Below are positions 1 to 7,583 of a stretch of DNA of 64,000 nucleotides, one piece after another; position 1 is the stretch's first letter, and every line of letters starts with the position of its first letter. The position numbers and the translations under genes were made by a program. Origin of the DNA: Aquisphaera insulae (GTDB taxonomy: Bacteria > Planctomycetota > Planctomycetia > Isosphaerales > Isosphaeraceae). The DNA lies in contig NZ_JAALJH010000005.1 in NCBI RefSeq assembly GCF_011064615.1, positions 124,001-188,000 of the forward strand, written 5' to 3'. The notes below the pieces were generated by a model. That model did not search any database and was not told where the DNA came from. It saw only the letters and a list, made by a program, of their open reading frames with translations.

Positions 1-35
1 TCATCGACGGGAGAGTGAACTGCCGGAGCTTGCCT

Positions 36-1175
36 CTATCGGGATGCGACGTCGGGATCGTCGCCGGTCCGAGGTCCGGTCGGCGACGCGGCCGCCGCGG
101 CCGGGGCCGGCGCGGGCGCCGCCGGGGCGCCCCCGGCCTTGACGCCGGGGAGTGGCTTCAGGTATCCGTCCTCGAGGACGCCGGAGTCGGGGATCGCGCC
201 GTCGCGGCGGATCTCGGCGACGTGGAAGACGTAGGAGACCAGGTTCCAGACCGTCTCCGGCTGGGCCTTGAGCGTATCGCGGAACGACGGCATCGGCGTC
301 CCGTTGATGCCCGAGTCGATGTGCCGGTAGACGTCCAGCGGCTCCGTGCCGCCTCGGAGCATGCCCGAGGTCAGGTCGGCGGCCTTGGTCGGGAATCCCC
401 AGGCGTCGGTGCCGACATTGGACGCCAGCATTCCGCGGCCGTCCTCGCCGTGGCACTTGGAGCATCCGACCGACTCGAACGCCTTCTTGCCGGCCTCGAC
501 GTTCGCCTTCTTGAAGGTCGGCATCGGCGTCGCGGGATAGACGACGTGGGCCTTCGCGTCTTCCCAGCGGTTGGCGATCTCGGCCATGACCTCCGGCACC
601 TTGGCCTCGTCGATCTGCTCGTCGAACTCGGCCTGCTCCGCGAGCTTGGACTCGAGCTCCCCGCGATGCGTCAGCGCCAGCACGTAGTCGACGACCGCCT
701 CGAGGTCCCTCGGGGCCAGCAGCGGGAAGGCCGGCATCGACGTCCCGCGGATCCCCCTCTTGACGGTGCGGAGGAGGTCGTCGCGGAGCGGCTTCGAGCC
801 GTACGTGGTGGACGTGAACTTGAAGATGCCGAGCTGATAGTTCCTGGGGCGGGGGACCAGGTAGGTCGCGGCCACGCCGTTGCCGTCGCCGTTGACGCCG
901 TGACACTGGACGCAGTAGCGAGCATAGACCTCGGCACCCCGGGCCAGGTACGCGGGTGCCGCATTCGGAGTGCCGATCAGCTTGGGCGCCAGGGGGCGGC
1001 CGGCCCGCTCGGACAGGAGCTTGGTGATCGTCTGCTGGAATTCCGGCTTCAGCTTCTGCGACGCGGCGCTCAACGTGAAGCGCGGCTCCGGTTGGCGAGC
1101 ACAACCGCCGACGACGAGGGGAAACAGCCCGAGTGCCAACCCGATCGCAATTCGTTGCCTCACGGTTGCCCTCAC
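36..1175 (-). CDS. dihaem cytochrome c lipoprotein
   Basis: A 379-residue exported cytochrome c. The N-terminus is a lipoprotein signal peptide with a lipobox ending at Cys25 (VVGGC). There are two c-type haem sites, CVQCH at residues 88-92 and CSKCH at 238-242. Each is followed by a candidate distal Met ligand, in GTSMPAF near residue 147 and GTPMPSF near 293. The protein is therefore two class I cytochrome c domains in tandem, probably anchored in the membrane facing the periplasm. The C-terminal tail is Ala/Pro-rich. Two-domain lipocytochromes of this kind often serve alternative complex III or terminal oxidases, but no oxidase gene is visible because the downstream side leaves the window. 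An ATG on the minus strand at 2-4 could start the next gene. Haem binding is certain; the partner complex is inferred. Confidence 0.9.
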   Translation of the reverse strand: MRATVRQRIAIGLALGLFPLVVGGCARQPEPRFTLSAASQKLKPEFQQTITKLLSERAGRPLAPKLIGTPNAAPAYLARGAEVYARYCVQCHGVNGDGNGVAATYLVPRPRNYQLGIFKFTSTTYGSKPLRDDLLRTVKRGIRGTSMPAFPLLAPRDLEAVVDYVLALTHRGELESKLAEQAEFDEQIDEAKVPEVMAEIANRWEDAKAHVVYPATPMPTFKKANVEAGKKAFESVGCSKCHGEDGRGMLASNVGTDAWGFPTKAADLTSGMLRGGTEPLDVYRHIDSGINGTPMPSFRDTLKAQPETVWNLVSYVFHVAEIRRDGAIPDSGVLEDGYLKPLPGVKAGGAPAAPAPAPAAAAASPTGPRTGDDPDVASR

Positions 1176-1366
1176 TCGTTGAGATTTTCAAGGCGGCCGG
1201 GTCGCCAGCGTCGGCGGGAATCCGGAACCGAGTGCGTCCGGTCGATTGATGGTCGCGTCAGACATTAACGTTCTTTCAGAAGCATTGCAAGAGGCTGGAG
1301 ACATGCGCCCGAAAAGCCGAAATTTCTCGCCCCAGGAGAACTCGGATGGGGTGCGGTGTATGATCG

Positions 1367-1840
1367 GTGCCCATGGGAATATCCAATCAATCCGCGCCGG
1401 CCGCCAATCGAGCGACGAGTGACCGAGAGCCTCCCAGGAAGAAGAAGCTCTCGATGTCGGTGATCAACTTCTGGCTCGACTTCGCCCTGCTGGTCGTCTT
1501 CATGCTGATGGGATGGGAGGCGGCCAGCCTCCAGTTCCTGCTGCCCCCCCCGACGCTCTCCGCGGGCTGGACGCTCTTCGGCCTGACCTACGACCAGTGG
1601 CGCGACATCCAGTTCGGGACGCTCTGCCTGTTCGCCTTCGGCGTCGTCTTCCACGTCATGCTGCACTGGAACTGGGTCTGCTCGGTCGTCACCGCCCAGA
1701 TCCTCCGCACCAAGGAGCGTCCCGACGAGGGCAAGCAGACGATCATCGGCGTGGCCACGCTCATCGTCCTGCTCCACGTCATCGGAGCCGGCGTGATCCT
1801 CTCCCTCTTCTTCGTCCACGCCGCGCCGCCGCCGCCCTGA
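1367..1840 (+). CDS. DUF4405-like small integral membrane protein
   Basis: A 157-residue protein with a short basic N-terminus (EPPRKKK) followed by three hydrophobic segments at roughly residues 30-50, 80-100 and 125-148. The segments carry His residues (HVMLHWNW and LLHVIG), and the arrangement resembles the DUF4405 family of small cytochrome b-like membrane proteins. The start is either GTG at 1367 or ATG at 1373. It is transcribed divergently from the cytochrome c lipoprotein across about 190 bp, so a shared redox role is possible. Haem binding is an inference from the His positions, not shown. Confidence 0.7.
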   Translation: MPMGISNQSAPAANRATSDREPPRKKKLSMSVINFWLDFALLVVFMLMGWEAASLQFLLPPPTLSAGWTLFGLTYDQWRDIQFGTLCLFAFGVVFHVMLHWNWVCSVVTAQILRTKERPDEGKQTIIGVATLIVLLHVIGAGVILSLFFVHAAPPPP

Positions 1841-2054
1841 GCCGCGGCATGACGGGCGGGAATTCCCGAGATCGATGTCCTGGCCGAGGGCCGGGTCGCC
1901 TCCGAGGCGGCCCTTCGGGCGGTGCCCGATGACGCGCACAGGTTCAGCAACGACCATCTCGGCTCGGCCCCCGGCATCGTCTTGCGGGCCATTACGCAGT
2001 ACGTGATGATATCTCGAACCCCGGGTCCTTCACGGGCCAAGCTGAGATGGATTC

Positions 2055-2393
2055 ATGAAAAACGAGCAGCCAGGATCGCCACGTTTCGTCGTATCGATCG
2101 CCGAGATACTCATGGGAGTTGCGATCCTCTCGAGCTACTTCGCGTTCCTTCTTCCCGCTGTGAACGACGCGCGCGAGGCGCGGCAGCTACCACCGTTCCT
2201 ACCGCAATTCCAGCCTTTCCGGACGGCCAACCCTTGGCTGTTCCTCATTACCACGCCGATCATCGTCACCGCGATCGTCGCCACGATACTTGGTCTTCTT
2301 CGTCTTTGCCTGCCCAAGCCTATTCGCAGACATTTCTCTTGGAGGACGACCCCAGGTAGGGGGCCTCGAAGGAGGACCTCGAAGGGAACATAG
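2055..2393 (+). CDS. small membrane protein with degenerate prepilin-like N-terminus
   Basis: A 112-residue protein of unknown function. Its first hydrophobic segment (residues 12-34) ends in LLPAVNDAREA, which resembles the LLPAVQAAREAAR end of the N-terminal helix in planctomycete DUF1559 prepilin-like proteins. The usual FTLIELLV entry is degraded here to SIAEILMG. A second hydrophobic segment lies around residues 60-85 and the tail is Arg-rich. DUF1559 proteins are about 300 residues long, so this is at most a remnant or a divergent reuse of the motif. The stop codon abuts the ATGATG of the next small frame. Confidence 0.45.
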   Translation: MKNEQPGSPRFVVSIAEILMGVAILSSYFAFLLPAVNDAREARQLPPFLPQFQPFRTANPWLFLITTPIIVTAIVATILGLLRLCLPKPIRRHFSWRTTPGRGPRRRTSKGT

Positions 2394-2510
2394 ATGATGC
2401 GCATCGCGATGGGGGCCTGCATCATGCTGACAGCGTTGGGGTGCGGCCATGGCGCCGGCGGCGTCGACCTCTGGCAGGAGGTCCCAGAGACCCGCTCCCC
2501 CCCTGGGTGA
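2394..2510 (+). CDS. possible 38-residue lipoprotein (weak)
   Basis: A very short frame begins at ATGATG directly after the preceding stop. It encodes a hydrophobic leader ending in LTALGC, which is acceptable as a lipobox, then about 20 residues before a TGA. It could be a tiny lipoprotein or the broken 5' end of the following gene, since the next frame opens six bases after this stop. Nothing independent supports it as a functional gene. Confidence 0.25.
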   Translation: MMRIAMGACIMLTALGCGHGAGGVDLWQEVPETRSPPG

Positions 2511-2515
2511 TCCGT

Positions 2516-3010
2516 ATGTACGTTGAATACGCCGCGATTCGGGCCACGTCGGCCTTCGTCGGGATCACCTCCGTGACCTGGGCCGACGCGGCTGGCGCCG
2601 GCGTGATCAGACTCCTTCGGAGCGTGAAGAAGCGGAATTCGTCGTGGCGGGCACTCACGGGCCTCCTCGCTGTCGTCGCGGCACTGGGTCTGCTGAAGGT
2701 CCTTCACGAGGTCGGGCCGGACGAGCCAACCAATCTATACATGGTCGCGTCGTTCCTCTGTCCCCTTGCCGCGGGTCTCGTGGGCCTGATGGCCACGCCC
2801 TCCGCCCGGGTTTGTGCGGTCCTGCTCGGGGTGATCTCGGTCGGAATCTGGACGTTCCTCACTCTGCAGCACTTCGTGCGTTTCCACGCGAGCCTTGTAT
2901 TCTTCGACTGGTCGTTCATCTTGTACGGCTGGTTGATTTGCGCCCTCTCCATTGCAGCTGCGATCTCCTTGTTGGAGGACGGGTGGCCTCCGGAAGACAC
3001 GGATGCGTGA
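2516..3010 (+). CDS. four-helix membrane protein, unknown
   Basis: Read from ATG 2516 this gives 164 residues. A polar N-terminus is followed by four hydrophobic segments: ALTGLLAVVAALGLL, LYMVASFLCPLAAGL, CAVLLGVISVGIW and ILYGWLICALSIAAA. A GTG 75 bases upstream is also in frame, but the extra residues are Arg/Pro-rich and look like shadow sequence. I recognise no family. The gene sits in a run of small membrane or accessory genes before the AT-richer SMI1-like gene. Confidence 0.5.
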   Translation: MYVEYAAIRATSAFVGITSVTWADAAGAGVIRLLRSVKKRNSSWRALTGLLAVVAALGLLKVLHEVGPDEPTNLYMVASFLCPLAAGLVGLMATPSARVCAVLLGVISVGIWTFLTLQHFVRFHASLVFFDWSFILYGWLICALSIAAAISLLEDGWPPEDTDA

Positions 3011-3072
3011 TTGCATTATGGCGTCAACACTGACTTTGCCAAGGGCGTCTTAACCTAGATCTTCGGAGTTCG

Positions 3073-3663
3073 ATGGCCATGGTGCAGGACGTCGACGACT
3101 TGATCCAGCGATTCAAAACGTTGCCTTTTACCGCAGTCAGCGGCGGGCCAAACTCGACGCCCCAGTTCAAGGCCAGGGCAGCAGAAGTCACGACCTTGTT
3201 CCTTGACCGGTTTCCATTCCTCGCAGAATACCCGGACTACATGTATTTCTTGGCGCGCTACGGCGGCGCTTCCGGAGGCGAAGCCGTGCCTGTTGACGTC
3301 GGAGGTCCAACCGAGACAGACTATTACATCTCGATACATGGATATACTGAGGCGAATTCAGCATATACAGAAATGCCATTCGCTTCTTGCGTGGACTCGA
3401 ATGGGCTGTTTGGGTTCTGCGAAGTCTGGCATCGATACCGCCCTTGGTCTCAAGGAAATGAGTGGAGGGATGGGCTTGTCTACACATGGATCTCGCTGGA
3501 GGCGGCGGGAAAGCGCCGAAGAGGCGTCTACGCCCAATGGATGATCGATGATGAGAAGGGGGAGTACTCGGACAAGCCCGGGGAATTCGTCGCTGGCACG
3601 TTCAGCGAATGGCTCGCCCGTTTCATCGACGACGGGGGCAGGATGTGGTTGCCAGCCGAATAA
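3073..3663 (+). CDS. SMI1/KNR4 (SUKH)-like protein
   Basis: A 196-residue soluble protein. The middle contains FLARYGGASGGEAV, which matches the hydrophobic-Leu-x-x-Tyr-Gly-Gly signature of SMI1/KNR4 (SUKH) domains. The end, FSEWLARFIDDG, fits the usual closing helix. SUKH proteins are frequent immunity proteins of polymorphic toxin systems, but they also occur as lone proteins, and no toxin gene lies next to this one. The coding region is visibly richer in A+T than its neighbours, especially 3200-3480, which suggests acquisition by transfer. Family assignment is moderate and the immunity role is inferred. Confidence 0.6.
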   Translation: MAMVQDVDDLIQRFKTLPFTAVSGGPNSTPQFKARAAEVTTLFLDRFPFLAEYPDYMYFLARYGGASGGEAVPVDVGGPTETDYYISIHGYTEANSAYTEMPFASCVDSNGLFGFCEVWHRYRPWSQGNEWRDGLVYTWISLEAAGKRRRGVYAQWMIDDEKGEYSDKPGEFVAGTFSEWLARFIDDGGRMWLPAE

Positions 3664-3819
3664 CGGAGGAGATCCGAGGCCGCTCCAGACTCTTGAGCCC
3701 GTCCCCTGATCCTGAGAATATCGATCGGGTGTAGGCTCGAATGGACCGTGTTCGGGGATGCGTCAGTAACCGTTGAGGGCGCGCTCACGGCACGGTGCGG
3801 CGAGGGAGCCGGATCGCTC

Positions 3820-4479
3820 ATGGCGGAGACGTACGGCGGCTTCGAGAAGATCGACCTGGGGGAGGGGAGCCACTTCTTCGTGGGCACTCTTCCGGAGGAA
3901 CTCCGCCCGGATGCGGCGGGCTTCGAGGGGCTCTGGGCCCTCCACCCGGACGACCATCACACGGTCCAGATGTTCGGACGCCCGGTCCTGACGCCCCGAT
4001 GGCAGCAGGCCTATGGGGTCGACTACCGATACTCCGGCCGCACCAATTCCGCGCTGGCCGTGCCTCAGATCCTCAAGCCGATCCGGGATTGGGCCCGTCG
4101 GACGATCGACGGGCGGCTCAACGGGCTGCTCCTGAACTGGTACGACGGACGGCTCGGCCATTACATCGGGCCCCATCACGACAGCGTCCGCGACATGGTC
4201 GCCGGGGCCCCGATCGTCACCATCTCACTCGGCGAGGAACGGGTCTTCCGCCTCAGCCGGCCCAAGGCCGACGGCTCACGGGACTTTCCGGCTCCCGACG
4301 GCACCGTGTTCATCATGCCGTACGAGACGAACCTCGCCTGGAAGCATGCCGTCCCCAGGTCCGCCCGATATCGAGGCCGGAGGATTTCCTTCACGCTTCG
4401 CGCGTTCGAGTCGCCCGATCCGACGGACGAGCGCGGATCGGCCAGGCCTGGCAACTCGCGTAGAGATGGTCAAGGATGA
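3820..4479 (+). CDS. AlkB-like 2-oxoglutarate/Fe(II) dioxygenase
   Basis: A 219-residue AlkB-type oxygenase. The core NWYDGRLGHYIGPHHD carries the HxD iron ligands, WKHAVP supplies the distal His, and GRRISFTLRAF supplies the Arg that holds 2-oxoglutarate. AlkB enzymes oxidatively demethylate alkylated nucleic acid bases, though some relatives act on protein or lipid. I chose ATG 3820 because GAGGGAG lies about ten bases upstream; a GTG at 3748 would add 24 residues without family features. The substrate is not shown. Confidence 0.85.
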   Translation: MAETYGGFEKIDLGEGSHFFVGTLPEELRPDAAGFEGLWALHPDDHHTVQMFGRPVLTPRWQQAYGVDYRYSGRTNSALAVPQILKPIRDWARRTIDGRLNGLLLNWYDGRLGHYIGPHHDSVRDMVAGAPIVTISLGEERVFRLSRPKADGSRDFPAPDGTVFIMPYETNLAWKHAVPRSARYRGRRISFTLRAFESPDPTDERGSARPGNSRRDGQG

Positions 4480-5020
4480 TGCGGGTCGTGCGGGAGCCCT
4501 CCTCGCATCGGCCAGAACGGCATCGTCCCTGATGCTTCGGTTGGCACGCAGGGAAAGTCCTCGTCGGCATCGAAGCGGGCCATCTGGGGGATAGCCAAGG
4601 CCCACCCGGTCGCCGGACGGAGCCGGCTCCCACGGGGCTCGCTCGTCGCATCGGCCTGGGGTGGCCACGGCTGGCGCGGTCGCTCCTTACTCCTAGGGCA
4701 GAGCATCAAAGACATCGAAGGAAAGCCTCGCTGGAATCGGCGCCCCAGCCGGGGACGGGGGAACGAGTCCCTGACCGAGTCCAAGTTCGGGCGTCCGATT
4801 CCGATGGGGGGCCGGGATCCCTCCCCCCGGCTGCGTCTGATAATGGGCCTTATGTTCGACTCGGGCCGCCGGAGACGTCCCCGGGGGTCCCGGGCCTCTC
4901 CAACCCTCAGGGACGGCCCGGCCGGCTTGGCTCTCCCAGACGTCACTGGCCCTGTCCCGGCCCGGCCGGCGACAATTCCGCTCTCCGATCCCAGAATCCC
5001 GAACTCCCGGGGGCCGTCCC
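4480..5020. other. 541 bp without a recognisable gene
   Basis: High-G+C sequence between the AlkB-like gene and the YjbQ gene. Short frames on both strands give Arg/Pro/Gly-rich translations without domains or convincing ribosome binding sites. I see no tRNA, repeat or clear promoter. It may hold the promoter of the downstream gene. Confidence 0.5.
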
Positions 5021-5440
5021 ATGACCCATGCCGAGACCCTGAAGATCGAATCCCGCGGCCGTGGAACCTACGAGATCACCGCCGCCGTCGAGGCCGTCGT
5101 CGGACGCTCCGGCATCTCCCGCGGGCTCTGCAACGTCTTCGTCCTGCACACCAGCGCCTCGCTGATCGTCTGCGAGAACGCCGACTCCACGGTTCGTCGC
5201 GATCTCGAGACGTTCGCCGCGAAATTCGTCCGCGACGGCGACCCGTCCTTCATTCACGATCTCGAAGGCCCGGACGACATGCCGGCTCACATCCGATCCA
5301 TCTTCACCCAGTCCTCGATCACGGTCCCGGTCCAGGATGCCCGATGCCGGCTGGGAACCTGGCAAGGTCTGTTTCTCTGGGAGCACCGGACCAACCCGCA
5401 TCGTCGGCAGGTCGTCGTCACGGTGATGGGAGATTCCTGA
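5021..5440 (+). CDS. YjbQ/UPF0047 family protein
   Basis: A 139-residue member of the YjbQ family (secondary thiamine-phosphate synthase enzyme fold). Family landmarks are HTSASLIVCENAD, DDMPAHI and the C-terminal GTWQGLFLWEHR. Length and motif spacing match the family. Some members have weak thiamine-phosphate synthase activity, but the physiological role is unsettled. It stands alone, with a gap on each side. Confidence 0.88.
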   Translation: MTHAETLKIESRGRGTYEITAAVEAVVGRSGISRGLCNVFVLHTSASLIVCENADSTVRRDLETFAAKFVRDGDPSFIHDLEGPDDMPAHIRSIFTQSSITVPVQDARCRLGTWQGLFLWEHRTNPHRRQVVVTVMGDS

Positions 5441-5514
5441 GCGGAGCTGAACTCATCACGCGTGATCGCATGCTTTTAAAGGCTGCGGATTGGGGATCTT
5501 GACCGCAAACCGTC

Positions 5515-5658
5515 GCCTCGCCGAACTCAGCAGGAGCCTCGTGATGGCGCGGTGAAACGTTGGCCTTGACGACCTGGACACCTTGTCCCGGAATTGTTGC
5601 GCGAGATCGCAGGCCGTGCGGCGGCCCATGGCCTCAGCCAACTCGGCAGGAGCCTCGT
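5515..5658. repeat. two related 28-base copies
   Basis: The sequences at 5515-5542 and 5631-5658 share GCCTC followed by a near-identical AACTC(A/G)GCAGGAGCCTCGT core with four or five mismatches. They lie just before the longer direct repeats and seem to be parts of one dispersed element family. Copy number elsewhere cannot be judged from this window. Confidence 0.55.
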
Positions 5659-5672
5659 CCTCCCGAGTGATT

Positions 5673-5826
5673 CCCCATGAGCTCCCCACGAGCCGATGGG
5701 TGGCTGTGGAGGAGCGAAGCGACCCCACGGCCCGCAGGCTTTGGGCTCCCCACGTCTCCCCATAAGCTCCCCACGAGCCGATGGGTGGCTGTGGAGGAGC
5801 GAAGCGACCCCACGGCCCGCAGGCTT
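5673..5826. repeat. 69-bp direct repeat, two copies
   Basis: Positions 5673-5741 and 5758-5826 match over 69 bases with one visible difference (ATGAG against ATAAG). They are offset by 85 bp. Both contain GGCTGTGGAGGAGCGAAGCG followed by ACCCCACGGCC. This looks like a tandem copy of a small dispersed element, REP- or MITE-like. Confidence 0.9.
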
Positions 5827-5898
5827 GGAGGAGCCGCAGGCAACACCACGGGATCAGCCTGGCACGAAGCCGGCCTGTGCGGGCAGCGAAGGCCCGCT

Positions 5899-5933
5899 GG
5901 CCGTGGGGTCGCTTCGCTCCACCACAGCCACCC
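5899..5933. repeat. inverted partial copy of the 69-bp repeat
   Basis: This stretch is the reverse complement of the core of the direct repeats: GGCCGTGGGGTCGCTTCGCT, then CC, one mismatch, and CCACAGCCACCC. Together with the upstream copies it could form a long hairpin of about 32 paired bases in RNA or single-stranded DNA. Confidence 0.85.
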
Positions 5934-6203
5934 GGATGTTGCGTCCGCCCAGGAGGGTTAACGCTAGACAAGTGCAAGACCGCTAGAGCCATCGCCTTGG
6001 ATTTCGCCGATCACGGTCCCCGAGCTATTCGTAGCGGATGGCGACATCGAGGAATCGATCCCTCGACGCACCCACTCATCGATCCTCTCTCCAAATTCTT
6101 CCGGATTTGTGAAACTGGCCGGCCTCTTTTCTGGACTGTACTGAATAGGCGATTGTGCGCTTCCGCGCGCCAAGCAGTGCACCCAACGCGAAGGCGGCCG
6201 GCG

Positions 6204-7583
6204 ATGAAGACCAGGGTCCAGATTTCGGCGAGGAGTCCGAAGGTCGTGGCGCTGCCGAGGGCCCGGGGCCAGGATCGCCGGGGCATCGAGCGGAAGACGG
6301 CGGACTACCTCAGGGACGCGGGCCTCGGCGCCAGCGACCACGAACGCGAGTTGCTGGCAAAAGCCGCGGCGCTCTCCTGGAAGATCGAGCAGGCCGAGAA
6401 GGCGGAATCCGCCTTCCTGGCAAAGGTTACGGCGAAAACGAAGAGGCCGCGGAAGCCGACGCCCGCGACGAACGAAGCCAATCGCGACCGGGTCGAGGTC
6501 CTCACGCAGAAGCTCCTGGCGTGGACCGGCTGGGTCGACGATCCGAGGGAGCAGGCCGCGGCGATCATCGCCGAGCTGGAGAAGTCCGAGGCGGGCCGGC
6601 TGACGCTCCGGGGCCACTGGCGGACGCTCCGCGACTGGATCCGGCTGGGGGGCGAGATCGGCCTCCCCGAACGACACCAGTTCGTCCGGCTCCTTGGCGG
6701 CGACTCCTGGGATACGACGATCGACCCGCTGATCAACGCCGTCTTCCGGGCCTGCAATGCGCTCGATCCCAAAGGCATGGCCGGGTGCGAGGCCTATTTC
6801 GCCGCGGCCAGGCAGAACGCCCGGGGCTTCGAGGCGTTCCTCGTCGAGTCGCTGGTCTGGCGCGAGCTGGGGCCGCCGCCGAAATCGGCCGATGCGGCCT
6901 GGACGTTCCTGCTGCGGTTCATCGACGACGAGCTCGGGCGGATCGAGGCCCTGGATTCCAGACCGGCGGAAGCCGATCGCGGGGATTGCGAGGCGGTCCT
7001 CGCGAGTGCCGCCCTGGACGGACCTCGGCGGGAAATCGCGGCGATGAGCCGGGAGCTGATGGAGGTCCTCGACGAGCTCTGTCGGCTCCGCAAGGGGACG
7101 GATACGGACGGCGGATCAGAGGCCATTCAAGAACCCGTCCAGGACCGTTCGCCGGACTCGATTCCGGCCGGTTCCGTGCTCCCGATGGGCCCGCGACGGC
7201 GCGAAATCGCGATCCCGGAAGCGCCGTCGGCGACGCATCAAGGTGATGCTAAATCAAGAGTTACGGAAGAGTCCCTGGAATGGCCGAATGACAATCGAAG
7301 CCAATTCACGCAGGACGCCAATCCGGGTTCCATCCCACGACCACCGGGGACCGGAAGGCTCGTCGCGGTCGGGACGTCGACTCGCCTGGCCTCGGTCGGC
7401 TCTCCGTCATGGGATTCCTTGCCACTTGCCATGGAATCCTGGATGTGCTGGAGTGAAACTCGGGGCCGTGCGCCGCGGCTCGGCCCCACTCCACGACATG
7501 CCTCGTGCGATTCTTCTTGCCGATCGAACGTGACGGCGTCCGGGGCATGGTCCGCGGCCTCTCCCATCCTCTCTGAGGTAGCC
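6204..7583 (+). pseudogene. hypothetical frame with no stop of its own, open into korA
   Basis: From ATG 6204 the frame encodes an Arg/Lys/Ala-rich, largely helical protein. The first ~310 residues read as genuine protein, with helices such as ELLAKAAALSWKIEQAEKAE and a repeated Arg/Glu pattern; I recognise no domain. After about position 7200 the translation becomes Ser/Pro/Arg-rich and looks non-coding. No stop appears, and the frame runs into korA at 7584. The likeliest reading is a gene that lost its stop or suffered a frameshift near its end. A true fusion to KorA is unlikely because KorA has its own ribosome binding site. Confidence 0.5.

Larger units (their letters stand above)
5441..6203. 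other. 763 bp repeat-bearing non-coding region
   Basis: No convincing gene. The stretch starts with a perfect palindrome ATCACGCGTGAT (5455-5466). It then holds two related 28-base copies (5515-5542 and 5631-5658), a pair of 69-base direct repeats and an inverted partial copy, listed separately. Translations in all frames show the same repeated peptides, which reflect the DNA repeats and not proteins. Confidence 0.6.

Noticed and set aside
5456..5992. A 178-codon minus-strand frame over the repeat region
   Set aside because: The peptide contains the same short segment twice because the DNA is repeated. It is not a protein gene.
6030..6080. Possible tRNA near a GAATCGATCC stretch
   Set aside because: No acceptor stem, anticodon arm or T-loop consensus can be formed.
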